Assembly: GCA_025453555.1 (NCBI GenBank)
Contig: JALOQC010000005.1
Span: forward strand, 1 to 38,680
Reading direction: 5' to 3'
From: Myxococcota bacterium
Lineage (GTDB): Bacteria > Myxococcota_A > Polyangia > Polyangiales > Houyiibacteriaceae
DNA length: 38,680 nt
How positions within the stretch are numbered: the first letter of the stretch is position 1; every line of letters begins with the position of its first letter. Shown here in pieces: positions 16,134 through 23,668 of the stretch. Position numbers and translations under genes: made by a program. Under the pieces are notes generated by a model. It did no database searches and was not told the DNA's origin. It worked only from the letters and a program-made list of their open reading frames with translations.

Positions 16134-16136
16134 GCG

Positions 16137-16877
16137 ATGAGCACCGCCGAACGACCAGCACTGACGTCTTGCCCCAACACCATCCAGCGGGCGCGCTGGT
16201 GGGTCGAGGAGCAGCGAGAGCACGAGCTGCTCGACCGCGACGTAGCTGACGTGGTGCTTCAGGAGCTTGGGCGGCTGGCTGACGGGGAAGGGATCCGCGA
16301 GCCACGGGTCGCCACGGTGCAAGCGCTTGCTCAAGCGGAGTGGGCGGAGCGTGGGCTGATGAAGCTCGACGAACTCCGCACGTCACCACGTGCGAAGGAA
16401 CTCTCGGAGGAGGCCCTCGAGCGGCTTGCGGGCCTGTGCACGCGCATCGAGGAACCCGTCGGTTGGCTGCGGAGTCAGGCGATCGACTACGTGGTCAGCG
16501 AGCGGTGCATGATGCCGCCATCGATCTTGGGGATGGAGCCTGACCTTGCCGATGCGCTGCGAGGCCTTCGCGAGGCTTTGCAGAAGGCTCGACAGGTTCG
16601 GATCCCAGAGCCTCGCGAGAAGTTCGACCGCACCATGGAGAAGCGCTTCCGCGCTCTCGCCAAAGGCATCGTTCATGCCGCGCTTCCCACGGTCCTGGCC
16701 AAGAAGGTCAAGCAGGCGTTCGCCCAACGAGCGTACGAAATCCTCAAAGACGAGAAGATGACGGACGCGTCCCGGCATGAGCTCGTCAGCCACGCGATGC
16801 AGTCTTCGAAGATCGACATGGGTGCATCCCCTGACGCGCTTCGAAAGCGTGAGGAGCGAGCGAAGCGCCCGAAGTAG
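16137..16877 (+). CDS. Hypothetical protein of the replication-integration module (246 aa)
   Basis: ATG 16137; the iteron TAGGGAAC just upstream may also serve as ribosome site. The protein is helical, charged and Cys-poor. Its C-terminal part is strongly basic (RTMEKRFRALAKGIVHAALP, KKVKQAFAQRAYEILKDEKM) and ends DALRKREERAKRPK, as in nucleic-acid-binding proteins. A helix at 30-60 (ELLDRDVADVVLQELGRLAD) is acidic. No family recognised. Being the first gene after the iterons and leading to the HTH and helicase genes, it is a candidate initiator or repressor binding those iterons; this is inference from position only. Confidence 0.6.
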   Translation: MSTAERPALTSCPNTIQRARWWVEEQREHELLDRDVADVVLQELGRLADGEGIREPRVATVQALAQAEWAERGLMKLDELRTSPRAKELSEEALERLAGLCTRIEEPVGWLRSQAIDYVVSERCMMPPSILGMEPDLADALRGLREALQKARQVRIPEPREKFDRTMEKRFRALAKGIVHAALPTVLAKKVKQAFAQRAYEILKDEKMTDASRHELVSHAMQSSKIDMGASPDALRKREERAKRPK

Positions 16878-16981
16878 GTGGTCCTGACGGAGGACGGACA
16901 AACCGGAAGCGAGTACCGCCGTTCTGTCCATCGACCAACCTTCGCGAGCTGGCTAGACGAGAACCCTCGGAGGTTCGCGTC

Positions 16982-17161
16982 ATGGCCTGTCAGCTCTCGT
17001 CCCGTGTCGACGCAGCTCGTTTCCTCGGCATTTCGCTCCGCACCCTCGACCGCCTGGTCGAGGTAGGCGAGCTCACCCCCGTCCGCGTTGGCCGCCGCGT
17101 GCTCTTCGAGCAGGCGGAGATCGAACGCTTCATCGACACGATCCGTAAGGAGCGCGGCTGA
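16982..17161 (+). CDS. Excisionase-like HTH protein (59 aa)
   Basis: A small protein starting MACQLSSRVDAARFLGISLR, followed by TLDRLVEVGELTPVRVGRRV and LFEQAEIERFIDTIRKERG. This is a complete HTH_17/excisionase unit: helix-turn-helix, a LTPVRVGRR wing and the LFEQAEIERFI helix. CGGAGG lies upstream of ATG 16982. Its TGA overlaps the ATG of the helicase gene (TGATG), so the two are coupled. In integrative elements such proteins act as recombination directionality factors or as regulators of the replication gene. Both fit here, with an integrase 3 kb downstream. Confidence 0.8.
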   Translation: MACQLSSRVDAARFLGISLRTLDRLVEVGELTPVRVGRRVLFEQAEIERFIDTIRKERG

Positions 17162-19035
17162 TGGCGGCCGGTCGCAAGCAGCCTGCCAAGGGCAAGAAGG
17201 CCCGTGCGGCGATCACGGGCGGCGTCGCGTCGCAGGCCACGCGACCGGTCACCTACGGCGAGTTCACGTTCCACCTGGACAAGGTGGAGCACAACACGAA
17301 GAGGCCGTACACGCTCGCCGAGTTCGGCATCTCGATCGAAGAGCAGCGGAGGTCGCCGCACGGTCGCGAGTCCTACCGCTTCAAGCTCGAGCACGGCTCG
17401 CGTGCGGTGACGATCCACCTCGACCAGGAGGAGCTCGCGGGGCCCAAGCTCGTTCAGCTCGTCATCACCCGAGCACGCGGGCGGTTCGTGGTCGCGACCA
17501 GTCGGCCGCGCATCAACGAGGTGCTTCGTCAGGCCCTCTACACCCTGCTCCGGGACGAACGCCCGCGAGCGCACAGCGTCGTGTCGGAGACCACTGGCTT
17601 CGTCGAGACGGAGCGTGGGTGGGACTACGTGGACGCCAACGGGGGCCTCCGCGGCTTCGTGAGCGAGTACGTCGGCCCGGCCGACGCGCGAGACTATCTC
17701 CCGCAGTTCCCCCGGACGTCGAAGCGCCCCCTCGCTAGTACCCTCCGTCGGTTTCTCGAAGGCCCCAAGTTCGTCGTCGACGAGAGCCTCCGCCGACTCG
17801 TGGTGATGCTGACGCTCGTGCCGATTCTCGATCGGCGCATTGGTCGCGGGCGCGGCACGGTCGTGCAGCTCGCCGGCCCCACCGGCCTCGGGAAGACGCC
17901 CACGCTGAACAGTATCGCGCGCGCGTGGACGCCCGAGATCGTCCTGCAGAACGCCACGTCGACGACCGCTGGGCTGACCGTGTTGGCCTCGAGCCTGCGG
18001 GACCAGCCGGTCTTCGTCGACGACTACAAGCACGGTCTTTCGACGCCCATGGCCGCTCTCATCCAGAACGCCGCCGACGGAACGCGTCGCGTGAGTGCGA
18101 ACTCGGATCTGAGCCGAGGGCGCGACCTTCAGGTGCACGGGACCTTGCTCGTCACCGGTGAAGACGTCGTGTCATCGGGCCACGCGTCGATCGCGGCCCG
18201 CGTCGTCGCGATTGACGCACGCAAGGGGGCGATCGATGTGGACCCGCCCATCGACCCCGAGTGGGAGGCGGCCGCACAACAGCTGCTGGCCGCTTTCGCG
18301 AAGCACTGCGCAAAGGTCATCTCCGACATCGACCGGAACAGCCGCGACCTCCTCAAGACCGAGATCGCGATGACGCGCGCCATGCTGGACGACGCCGCGC
18401 ACGCTCGCGTCGCGGAGAACGCGGGTCGCCTCCTCGTTGCGTATCGCTGGTTCGCGCGTTTCGCGTGCACCATCGCGCGCACGCTCGACGAGGACACGCT
18501 GGTCGACGAGTGTCGTGAGGCGCTTCGCAGCGCTCTTCACGCGTCGGCGCAGCACGCGCACGACGAGGACGTCGCGCAAGCTTTCCTGTACGCCTTGGCT
18601 GAGAGCATCGCCTCTGGGGCGGTGGTGGTTGGTGGCGTCGGCGCCACGTCGAACGGAAGCGGTCGTGCTGGCAATCGGGTGGGATGGCGAGAGGGCGACA
18701 TCGTCTTCGTCATGAGCAAGCCGGCGATCACGGAGATGCGCTTTCCGCACAGCCCCCACTCCATCGGGAAGCGGCTCGCCGAGAAGGGCCTCCTGGTCGC
18801 GCAGGACAAGACCCAGACCGCAGTGCAGCGCACCCCGCCATGGGGCGCGCCCAAGGTTCGCGTATGGGCCATCCGTGCCGACGCGCTGGGCTTGGACACG
18901 GTGGCCGACAAGGCAGCCCCAGACGCCAAGGACGAAGTCAGCCACGTGCTGGCCGACACGTCCGCGACGAACGTGGGGACGAGCGGCGGGAAGATCCGCA
19001 TGCGCGACATGCGCGCGAACAAGGCGCGCTCGTAG
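17161..19035 (+). CDS. DUF927-like P-loop replicative helicase/ATPase
   Basis: 624 residues. Walker A GPTGLGKTPT lies at 239-248 and Walker B PVFVDD at 283-288, followed by a sensor-like strand LLVTGED at 329-335. After Walker A comes IVLQNATSTTAGLTVLASSL, matching the DUF927 pattern of a nucleotide loop, a WxNAT-like segment and a substrate strand. The N-terminal ~200 residues (FTFHLDKVEHNTKRP, FVETERGWDYVDANGG) resemble the pre-helicase part of phage and plasmid primase-helicases. The C-terminal ~120 residues may bind DNA. It is most likely the replication helicase of the excised element, coupled to the HTH gene upstream. No primase motif is seen, so primase activity would come from elsewhere. 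Confidence 0.75.
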   Translation: MAAGRKQPAKGKKARAAITGGVASQATRPVTYGEFTFHLDKVEHNTKRPYTLAEFGISIEEQRRSPHGRESYRFKLEHGSRAVTIHLDQEELAGPKLVQLVITRARGRFVVATSRPRINEVLRQALYTLLRDERPRAHSVVSETTGFVETERGWDYVDANGGLRGFVSEYVGPADARDYLPQFPRTSKRPLASTLRRFLEGPKFVVDESLRRLVVMLTLVPILDRRIGRGRGTVVQLAGPTGLGKTPTLNSIARAWTPEIVLQNATSTTAGLTVLASSLRDQPVFVDDYKHGLSTPMAALIQNAADGTRRVSANSDLSRGRDLQVHGTLLVTGEDVVSSGHASIAARVVAIDARKGAIDVDPPIDPEWEAAAQQLLAAFAKHCAKVISDIDRNSRDLLKTEIAMTRAMLDDAAHARVAENAGRLLVAYRWFARFACTIARTLDEDTLVDECREALRSALHASAQHAHDEDVAQAFLYALAESIASGAVVVGGVGATSNGSGRAGNRVGWREGDIVFVMSKPAITEMRFPHSPHSIGKRLAEKGLLVAQDKTQTAVQRTPPWGAPKVRVWAIRADALGLDTVADKAAPDAKDEVSHVLADTSATNVGTSGGKIRMRDMRANKARS

Positions 19036-19036
19036 C

Positions 19037-19086
19037 GCGCATCCGATGTGAAACGCGGCCCCCAGCTGGAGGTCGGTTCGTCGCGG
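19037..19086 (+). promoter_or_regulatory. Intergenic repeat copy A, ECF-promoter-like
   Basis: Starts 1 bp after the helicase stop. It contains ATCCGATGTGAAACG and GGAGGTCGGTTCGTCG and is clearly related to copy B at 19764. GAAAC is followed after 17 bp by GTC, a spacing seen in ECF-sigma promoters. It ends 35 bp before ATG 19122. Confidence 0.4.
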
Positions 19087-19121
19087 CGTGGAGCTGCGGT
19101 CTGAACGGGAGGAGAACCCTG

Positions 19122-19244
19122 ATGAAGAAGCGACAAGAGACGACACGCGCAGCAACGCGCAGCGCTCCCCCGAGTCATGAGTGGGCGGAACCCGTGGACG
19201 TGGCCGCGTGGATCGCGGGCGACTTCGGGGGAGGTGCGGCGTGA
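19122..19244 (+). CDS. Small protein (40 aa)
   Basis: MKKRQETTRAATRSAPPSHE then a short acidic, aromatic tail with WAEPVDVAAWIAGDFGGG. GGGAGGAG lies 8 bp upstream of the ATG. Its TGA overlaps the GTG start of the next gene (GTGA), which supports it as a real coupled frame. Basic head and hydrophobic tail; no family recognised. It is too short to classify, but the WxxPVDVAAWIAG phrase looks like a docking peptide. Confidence 0.5.
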   Translation: MKKRQETTRAATRSAPPSHEWAEPVDVAAWIAGDFGGGAA

Positions 19245-19723
19245 ACCGCAAGAAGTCGCCGTCCCTTGAGGAGGCGTTCCGTGGTGGGCGCCTGGACGCT
19301 CGCCGTCATTGCGACCACGTGCAGCGCCTGGCCGGCGTCGTCTTCCTCCCCCCGCCCCCCGGGGCTGCGAAGCACGAGGTGCTGGTCAGCACCCGGTACC
19401 GTCTCGCGACCGCCATGGAGATCCTCAACGAGGCGGCGCTCGAGCGTCTGGTGGACCAGCTCGCCAACGACCTCCGCGTGACGCTCTTCCCGTGCGCCGA
19501 GGAGTTCGAGGGGGAGCTCGTGATCACGGAGGGGCCGCTCACGGGGCGCAGCGTCGCGATCGACGCCGGGCTGCTCAAAGACGCTCAGGGCCTGTGGCGT
19601 GGGCTTCTGAAGCCCGGCTCGATCCGCGCCGCAGTCGATGCTGATTCCGTTCTCGGACCGGTGACTCCGAACGACGTCGACGAGCTCCTCAAGGAAGCGC
19701 TCGCGCTCCCCGTGCGGCACTAG
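19241..19723 (+). CDS. Hypothetical protein (160 aa)
   Basis: GTG 19241 overlaps the preceding stop; the frame is open further upstream but overlap coupling and the basic start VNRKKSPSLEEAFRGG favour this start. The protein is soluble, with LAGVVFLPPPPGAAKHEVLV, a helical LATAMEILNEAALERLVDQL and a strand-rich RVTLFPCAEEFEGELVITEG part. No family recognised. Part of the helicase-integrase gene string. Confidence 0.6.
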   Translation: MNRKKSPSLEEAFRGGRLDARRHCDHVQRLAGVVFLPPPPGAAKHEVLVSTRYRLATAMEILNEAALERLVDQLANDLRVTLFPCAEEFEGELVITEGPLTGRSVAIDAGLLKDAQGLWRGLLKPGSIRAAVDADSVLGPVTPNDVDELLKEALALPVRH

Positions 19724-19763
19724 CTACTGGCACGCGACTCCCGCGATCAAGCGGTTGAGTCGC

Positions 19764-19813
19764 GCGCGTCCGATACGAAACGTGCCCTTCCACACGGAGG
19801 TCGCGTCGTCGTG
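19764..19813 (+). promoter_or_regulatory. Intergenic repeat copy B, ECF-promoter-like
   Basis: Related to copy A over ~47 bp with one indel; shared blocks are TCCGAT, GAAACG, GGAGGTCG and TCGTCG. GAAAC to GTC spacing is 18 bp here. It lies 29 bp before ATG 19843. Like copy A it sits between two genes of the module, so it may be a shared promoter or operator. Confidence 0.4.
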
Positions 19814-19842
19814 GGGCGGCGCCCACGGCCTGACGAGCAGCC

Positions 19843-20100
19843 ATGACTCCCCCCCGCAACCCGCGAGCTTCCCGCACTCGACCGAGCCCCATCGGCGGCT
19901 CGGTCGACGCGCGCGCGATGGAGCGGGTGCTCCGGGAGCGACTCGGGCTCACGAAGGCCAAAGCGGCGGAGCTGGTGGCGGTGGCGGCCTCGAGTGAAGC
20001 TTTGGCGGTGCCGCCTCGTCCGTCGCCTCCGCCGACGGACATCGAGCGAGCGCAGGCGCGTCGCGTGGCGCGGCGCTTGGGTCTTCGAACGAAGGACTGA
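19843..20100 (+). CDS. Small hypothetical protein (85 aa)
   Basis: ATG 19843. Begins with a Pro/Arg/Ser-rich stretch (TPPRNPRASRTRPSPIGGSV), then a helix RAMERVLRERLGLTKAKAAE and AELVAVAASSEAL, a Pro-rich linker and a basic end ARRVARRLGLRTKD. The LGLTKAKAAELV segment is HTH-like in spacing. The stop is 3 bp before the integrase ATG, so the pair is probably co-translated; it may assist recombination. No family recognised. Confidence 0.55.
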   Translation: MTPPRNPRASRTRPSPIGGSVDARAMERVLRERLGLTKAKAAELVAVAASSEALAVPPRPSPPPTDIERAQARRVARRLGLRTKD

Positions 20101-20103
20101 ACG

Positions 20104-21468
20104 ATGGATCGAGCGTGGGTCGAAGAGCACCGAGGACGTTTTCGCGTGCGGGCTCGCGTGCAGGGCTCCAAGCGAGTGCTTCGAACGCTCGACTCGCACG
20201 AAGAGGCCGAGCGGTTCGTGGCGGCCTGGAGCGCCGAGGTGAAGGCCGAGCGTATCGAGAACCCGTCGGAGGTCACCCTGCGGACGTGGGGGCCGGTGTG
20301 GCTCGATCGCCGGGAAGTGCACGAGGGTGTCATCGGCATCGACAGCGAACGGAGCGCGTTCGACCTCCACGTGCTGACTGCGAAGTTCGCGGACCTCCCG
20401 CTGGAGCTGATTGCGCCACGCGACGTGAAGGCATGGATCCATGAGCTGCTTCGCAAGCGTGCGGTCAGCGCGATCACGGAGAAGGGGCCTGACGGCGAGA
20501 AGGTCGTGGTGCGGCGTCCGAAGAAGACGACGCTCTCGCGCCAAGCGGTGAAGCATGCGCTGCGGCTTCTTCGACAGTGCCTCGACGAGGCAGTCGTGGA
20601 GGAGTTGCTGAAGCAGAACCCCGCCCGCGCGAAGGGCGTAGCGATCCCGAAGGCGCGGAACGTCGCCGAGAGCTGTTGGACGTTGTTCGAGGTCGAGGAG
20701 CTGGAGCGCCTCGTCGCGCCCGGTGTGCTGCGAGAGCAGTCGCGTCACGCCATCGCGATCGCGTTCTACACAGGCCTTCGCCAGAGCCACCTCCGGCTCT
20801 TGGAGTGGGGCGACGTTGACCTCGATCCCGAGCGGCCCCGCATCACGCTCCGCAACACCAAGAACGCTCGCATCCACCACGTCCCGATTCTTCCGGTCGC
20901 CGCCGAGTGGCTGCGCGCGTGGCGCGCGCATCCGGATGCGGGAAAGCGATACCTCTTCGAGTCGGCTCCCCGGACGCCCTACGCGGCGGGCTACGACTTC
21001 GGCTGGGCGGCGAAGAAGGACGGAACCAACGTCTGGCCGGGTGCGCTGGAGCGCGCGGGGCTCGACGGGCGCAAGGGGCGCTTCCACGACCTGCGGCACT
21101 CGTTCGTGTCGCACCTGCTGATGGGCACGTTCGGGACCGTCTACTCGCTCGACGAGGCGTCGAAGATGGCGTGCCACACCTCGACGCAGGTCACGGAGCG
21201 GTATGCCCACTTCGCGGCCTCACACCTCGACCGCAAGGCCGCGAGCGCCACCGCGCCGGTCGTGCTCCCGGAGGGCGTCGAGGAGCGTCGGCGGCGGGAG
21301 GCCGAGGAGCAGGCGCGGTGGGAGGAAGGGGCGATCGTCTACCGGATCGAGGCCGCGGAGTTGCCCCCCATTGCCCCCCACGGAATCGCGCAAGTGCTGG
21401 CGGACCCTAGTGGATTCGAACCACTGACCTTCGGCTCCGGAGGCCGACGCTCTATCCAGCTGAGCTAA
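20104..21468 (+). CDS. int: Tyrosine recombinase (integrase) of the island
   Basis: 454 residues. The N-terminal ~50 residues form an arm-binding AP2-like domain (RFRVRARVQGSKRVLRTLDS). A core-binding region follows at ~55-185. Catalytic residues: R226 in FYTGLRQSHL, K253 in LRNTKNARIHHV, H328 and R331 in FHDLRHSF, H358 in ACHTSTQ and nucleophile Y367 in TERYAHF. All are present, so it should be active. The last ~20 residues (from SGFEPLTFG) are translated from the antisense strand of the tRNA-Arg gene, and the stop codon itself lies in the tRNA. This is expected when integration has joined int to the tRNA at the att site. It acts with the HTH protein at 16982 in integration and excision. Confidence 0.92.
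   Translation: MDRAWVEEHRGRFRVRARVQGSKRVLRTLDSHEEAERFVAAWSAEVKAERIENPSEVTLRTWGPVWLDRREVHEGVIGIDSERSAFDLHVLTAKFADLPLELIAPRDVKAWIHELLRKRAVSAITEKGPDGEKVVVRRPKKTTLSRQAVKHALRLLRQCLDEAVVEELLKQNPARAKGVAIPKARNVAESCWTLFEVEELERLVAPGVLREQSRHAIAIAFYTGLRQSHLRLLEWGDVDLDPERPRITLRNTKNARIHHVPILPVAAEWLRAWRAHPDAGKRYLFESAPRTPYAAGYDFGWAAKKDGTNVWPGALERAGLDGRKGRFHDLRHSFVSHLLMGTFGTVYSLDEASKMACHTSTQVTERYAHFAASHLDRKAASATAPVVLPEGVEERRRREAEEQARWEEGAIVYRIEAAELPPIAPHGIAQVLADPSGFEPLTFGSGGRRSIQLS
21398..21440. other. Inferred att site (3' half of tRNA-Arg)
   Basis: The tRNA remains intact on the chromosome side, so the crossover core must be a duplicated tRNA 3' segment, probably the part from anticodon loop to CCA. I could not find a second copy by eye leftwards in the window, so the partner repeat should lie beyond position 1. 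Exact core limits are not visible. Confidence 0.55.
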
Positions 21469-21474
21469 GGGTCC
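21398..21474 (-). tRNA. tRNA-Arg (anticodon CCG), attachment site of the island
   Basis: 77 nt including an encoded CCA. Acceptor strands GGACCCT and AGGGTCC pair fully. The D arm is GCTCAGCTGGATAGAGC. The anticodon arm is TCGGC-CTCCGGA-GCCGA, giving anticodon CCG (reads CGG, Arg). The T arm contains GGTTCGAATCC. The 3' half faces the integrase gene, whose coding sequence ends inside the tRNA. Confidence 0.95.
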
Positions 21475-21568
21475 TGGGGAGGCGCTTAGGTAATCGAGTC
21501 GTTCGCGGGGCGCAAGGGTTCGCGTGCGTCGGGTGTCGGCCCGAAGTGTCGGTCGGGGTGTGCGCGCT

Positions 21569-23455
21569 ATGCTCGCGACCTTGATGGGCGACGAGGACGC
21601 ACCGGAGACTCGTGTGGCCCGTCCCGCGGTCGAGCCGCGCGGGGCGACGACGTCGGACGTGCGGGTGTCGGCATCGGCGGCGTCCTCGACGAGCGTGGGA
21701 ACGTCGCGGGCGCGAGCGGCGGTGACGTCGGACGCCGTCGCAAGCACGGAGCCGGATGCGGCTGCCGAGTCGGTCGCGAGCTCGAAGTCGCCTTCCAAGT
21801 CCGTCTCGGCTTCTGATTCCGTCTCGACTTCCGAGTCCGTCGCCGCTTCCGTGTCGGTCGCGAGCTCCCAGGCGTCGAAGACGGGCGCTTCGACGCGCGC
21901 AGGCTCGACCACGGGGTCGATGGCGGGGTCGCATCGCACCGCCACGCCGCTGACGCCGGGGCCGCTCGTCGACGCGTCGTCGCGCGTGGCGACGGAAGAG
22001 CTCGCCACGAACCGGCGGCGGCTCGTGACCGCGTACTCGATCGCGACCGTGCTGACGCCGCTCTTCGCGGTGACCGACCTGGTGCAGGCCTACGTGTGGC
22101 CGGGCTCGATCGAGCTGACGATCGCGCTCGTGTTGCGGGTGATCGGCACGGTGACCACGGGCGCAGCCCTGCTGCGCATTCGCTCACGCGCGGTGATGAG
22201 CGAACGGGAGATCGACTTCTGGGTGAACGCGCTGCCGCCGGTGATCATCGTGATGATCTCGCTGCTCGCGCTCTGCATCGACGGGGTGGGAAGCACGTAC
22301 ACCGACGCGGTGAACCTCGCCGCGACCGCCTACGCGTTCGTGCCGCGGCGCTACACGCGCGCGGTGGTGAGCGGCGCGATCACGGTGCTCGCGTTGCCGG
22401 CGACCTTCCTGCTCGCGCCGCTGGTCTGGGAGCGCGCACATGCGGAGCTGTCGGAGCCTCGCTTCGCGATCGATCTGGCGATCGAGACCGCGATTCTGAT
22501 GGGCACCGTGGTGGTGTTGATCAGCGCCGCGCACGTGCTCTGGGCGCTGCGGCGCGAGGTCTTCGAGGCGCGGAGCATCGGGCGCTACCGGGTGGAGCGA
22601 CGAATAGGTCGCGGCGGCATGGGCGAGGTGTGGTCCGCCTACGACGGCACGCTGCGGCGCCGCGTGGCGCTGAAGGTCATGCGCCTCGACGCGGACGACG
22701 TAGCGCTCGCGCGTTTCGAGCGCGAGGTGCACGCGACGACGGATCTGACGCATCCGAACACGGTGCGGGTGCTCGACTTCGGGACCACGGAGGACGGGCT
22801 GACGTACTACGCGATGGAGCTGCTCGAAGGCGAGACGCTCGCGCGGTTGATGGCGCGCGAAGGGGCGCTGCCCGCGGCGCGCGCGCTGCACTTCGGGCTG
22901 CAGGCGGCGCGCGCGCTCGCAGAGGCCCACGCGCGTGGGATCGTGCACCGCGACATCAAGCCGGAGAACCTCTTCGTGACGCGCGCGGGCGACGAGGGCG
23001 ACTTCCTGAAGGTGCTCGACTTCGGGATCGCGCGGCGGGATCGCGCCGGTGGCGAGTCGCTCACCGCGACGGGCCTCGTGGCGGGCACGCCGCAGTACAT
23101 CGCGCCCGAGGTGATCGAAGGACGCGACGCCAGCGCGGCGGCCGACGTGTACGCGCTCGGCATGGTGCTCTACCAACTGCTCACGGGGCGCTTCCCGTAC
23201 GACGCGACCGATGGGCCCGCGCTCTTCCTCGCGCATCTCACGCACGATCCGTCGCCGCCGTCGCGCTACGCGGACGTGCCGGAAGACGTCGAGCAGGTGG
23301 TCATGAGCTGCCTCGCGAAGCGACCGGAGGAGCGCTTCGAGGACGCGCGGGTCTTGCTCGACGCGCTGACGAGCTGCGAGCTGGCCGGCAAGTGGCGACC
23401 GAAGCGTGGGCTCGAGACGCCGGTGGACGCGAAGGAGCCCGCCGCGTCGGCGTGA
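21569..23455 (+). CDS. Membrane Ser/Thr protein kinase (PknB-like)
   Basis: 628 residues from ATG 21569 (ATG 21584 is an alternative; neither has a strong ribosome site). Residues 34-118 are Ser/Ala/Thr/Val low-complexity. Residues ~152-325 contain about five or six hydrophobic segments (for example SIATVLTPLFAVTDLVQAYV, VIIVMISLLALCI, TAILMGTVVVLISAAHVL). The kinase domain starts at 339: glycine loop GRGGMGEV at 347-354, K369 in VALKV, HRDIKPEN at 460-467, DFG at 484-486, APE in YIAPEV. All catalytic residues are intact. Membrane segments before the kinase domain are the reverse of the usual PknB topology and recall the six-helix MASE-like sensor units. Probable transmembrane-signal kinase; first gene on the chromosomal side of the tRNA. 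Confidence 0.9.
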   Translation: MLATLMGDEDAPETRVARPAVEPRGATTSDVRVSASAASSTSVGTSRARAAVTSDAVASTEPDAAAESVASSKSPSKSVSASDSVSTSESVAASVSVASSQASKTGASTRAGSTTGSMAGSHRTATPLTPGPLVDASSRVATEELATNRRRLVTAYSIATVLTPLFAVTDLVQAYVWPGSIELTIALVLRVIGTVTTGAALLRIRSRAVMSEREIDFWVNALPPVIIVMISLLALCIDGVGSTYTDAVNLAATAYAFVPRRYTRAVVSGAITVLALPATFLLAPLVWERAHAELSEPRFAIDLAIETAILMGTVVVLISAAHVLWALRREVFEARSIGRYRVERRIGRGGMGEVWSAYDGTLRRRVALKVMRLDADDVALARFEREVHATTDLTHPNTVRVLDFGTTEDGLTYYAMELLEGETLARLMAREGALPAARALHFGLQAARALAEAHARGIVHRDIKPENLFVTRAGDEGDFLKVLDFGIARRDRAGGESLTATGLVAGTPQYIAPEVIEGRDASAAADVYALGMVLYQLLTGRFPYDATDGPALFLAHLTHDPSPPSRYADVPEDVEQVVMSCLAKRPEERFEDARVLLDALTSCELAGKWRPKRGLETPVDAKEPAASA

Positions 23456-23466
23456 GCTCCGACGTC

Positions 23467-23520
23467 GTCTCCGTCTCCGTCTCGGTCCCCGTCTCGGTCT
23501 CCGTTTCCGTCTCCGTCCTC
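23467..23520. repeat. Degenerate hexanucleotide tandem repeat
   Basis: Nine head-to-tail hexamers of the GTCTCC/GTCTCG type begin 11 bp after the kinase stop. Variation is limited to transitions and C/G third bases. Similar TCCGTCTCG motifs occur in the Ser-rich coding segment of the kinase (about 21800-21870). Possible slippage-prone spacer before comEC. Confidence 0.7.
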
Positions 23521-23668
23521 CGCGTGACCGATGGCGGTGGCGGGCGAGTGGCGGCGAACGTGGCGGCGCTCGACGTCGCTTCGCACCGCTCACGCTCACG
23601 AGACCCGCGAATTCCCTGCGATCGCGCGCTGCCCTCAGCTCGGCACGCGCAGTGCTTTTCCGCGTCCC

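Larger units (their letters stand above)
15107..16136. other. Repeat-rich intergenic region (candidate replication or transfer origin)
   Basis: About 1 kb with no convincing gene: the open frames here lack ribosome sites and GC3 bias. It holds, in order, two large palindromes inside a 16-bp inverted repeat (15351-15492), a short GGCCC-TTC-GGGCC hairpin (15507-15519), a 335-bp unit with 48-bp imperfect inverted ends (15581-15915), and opposed 8-bp iterons (16023-16133). It directly precedes the replication-integration genes of the element. Density of dyads and iterons is what one expects of an origin, oriT or segregation site. Which one cannot be told from sequence. Confidence 0.55.
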
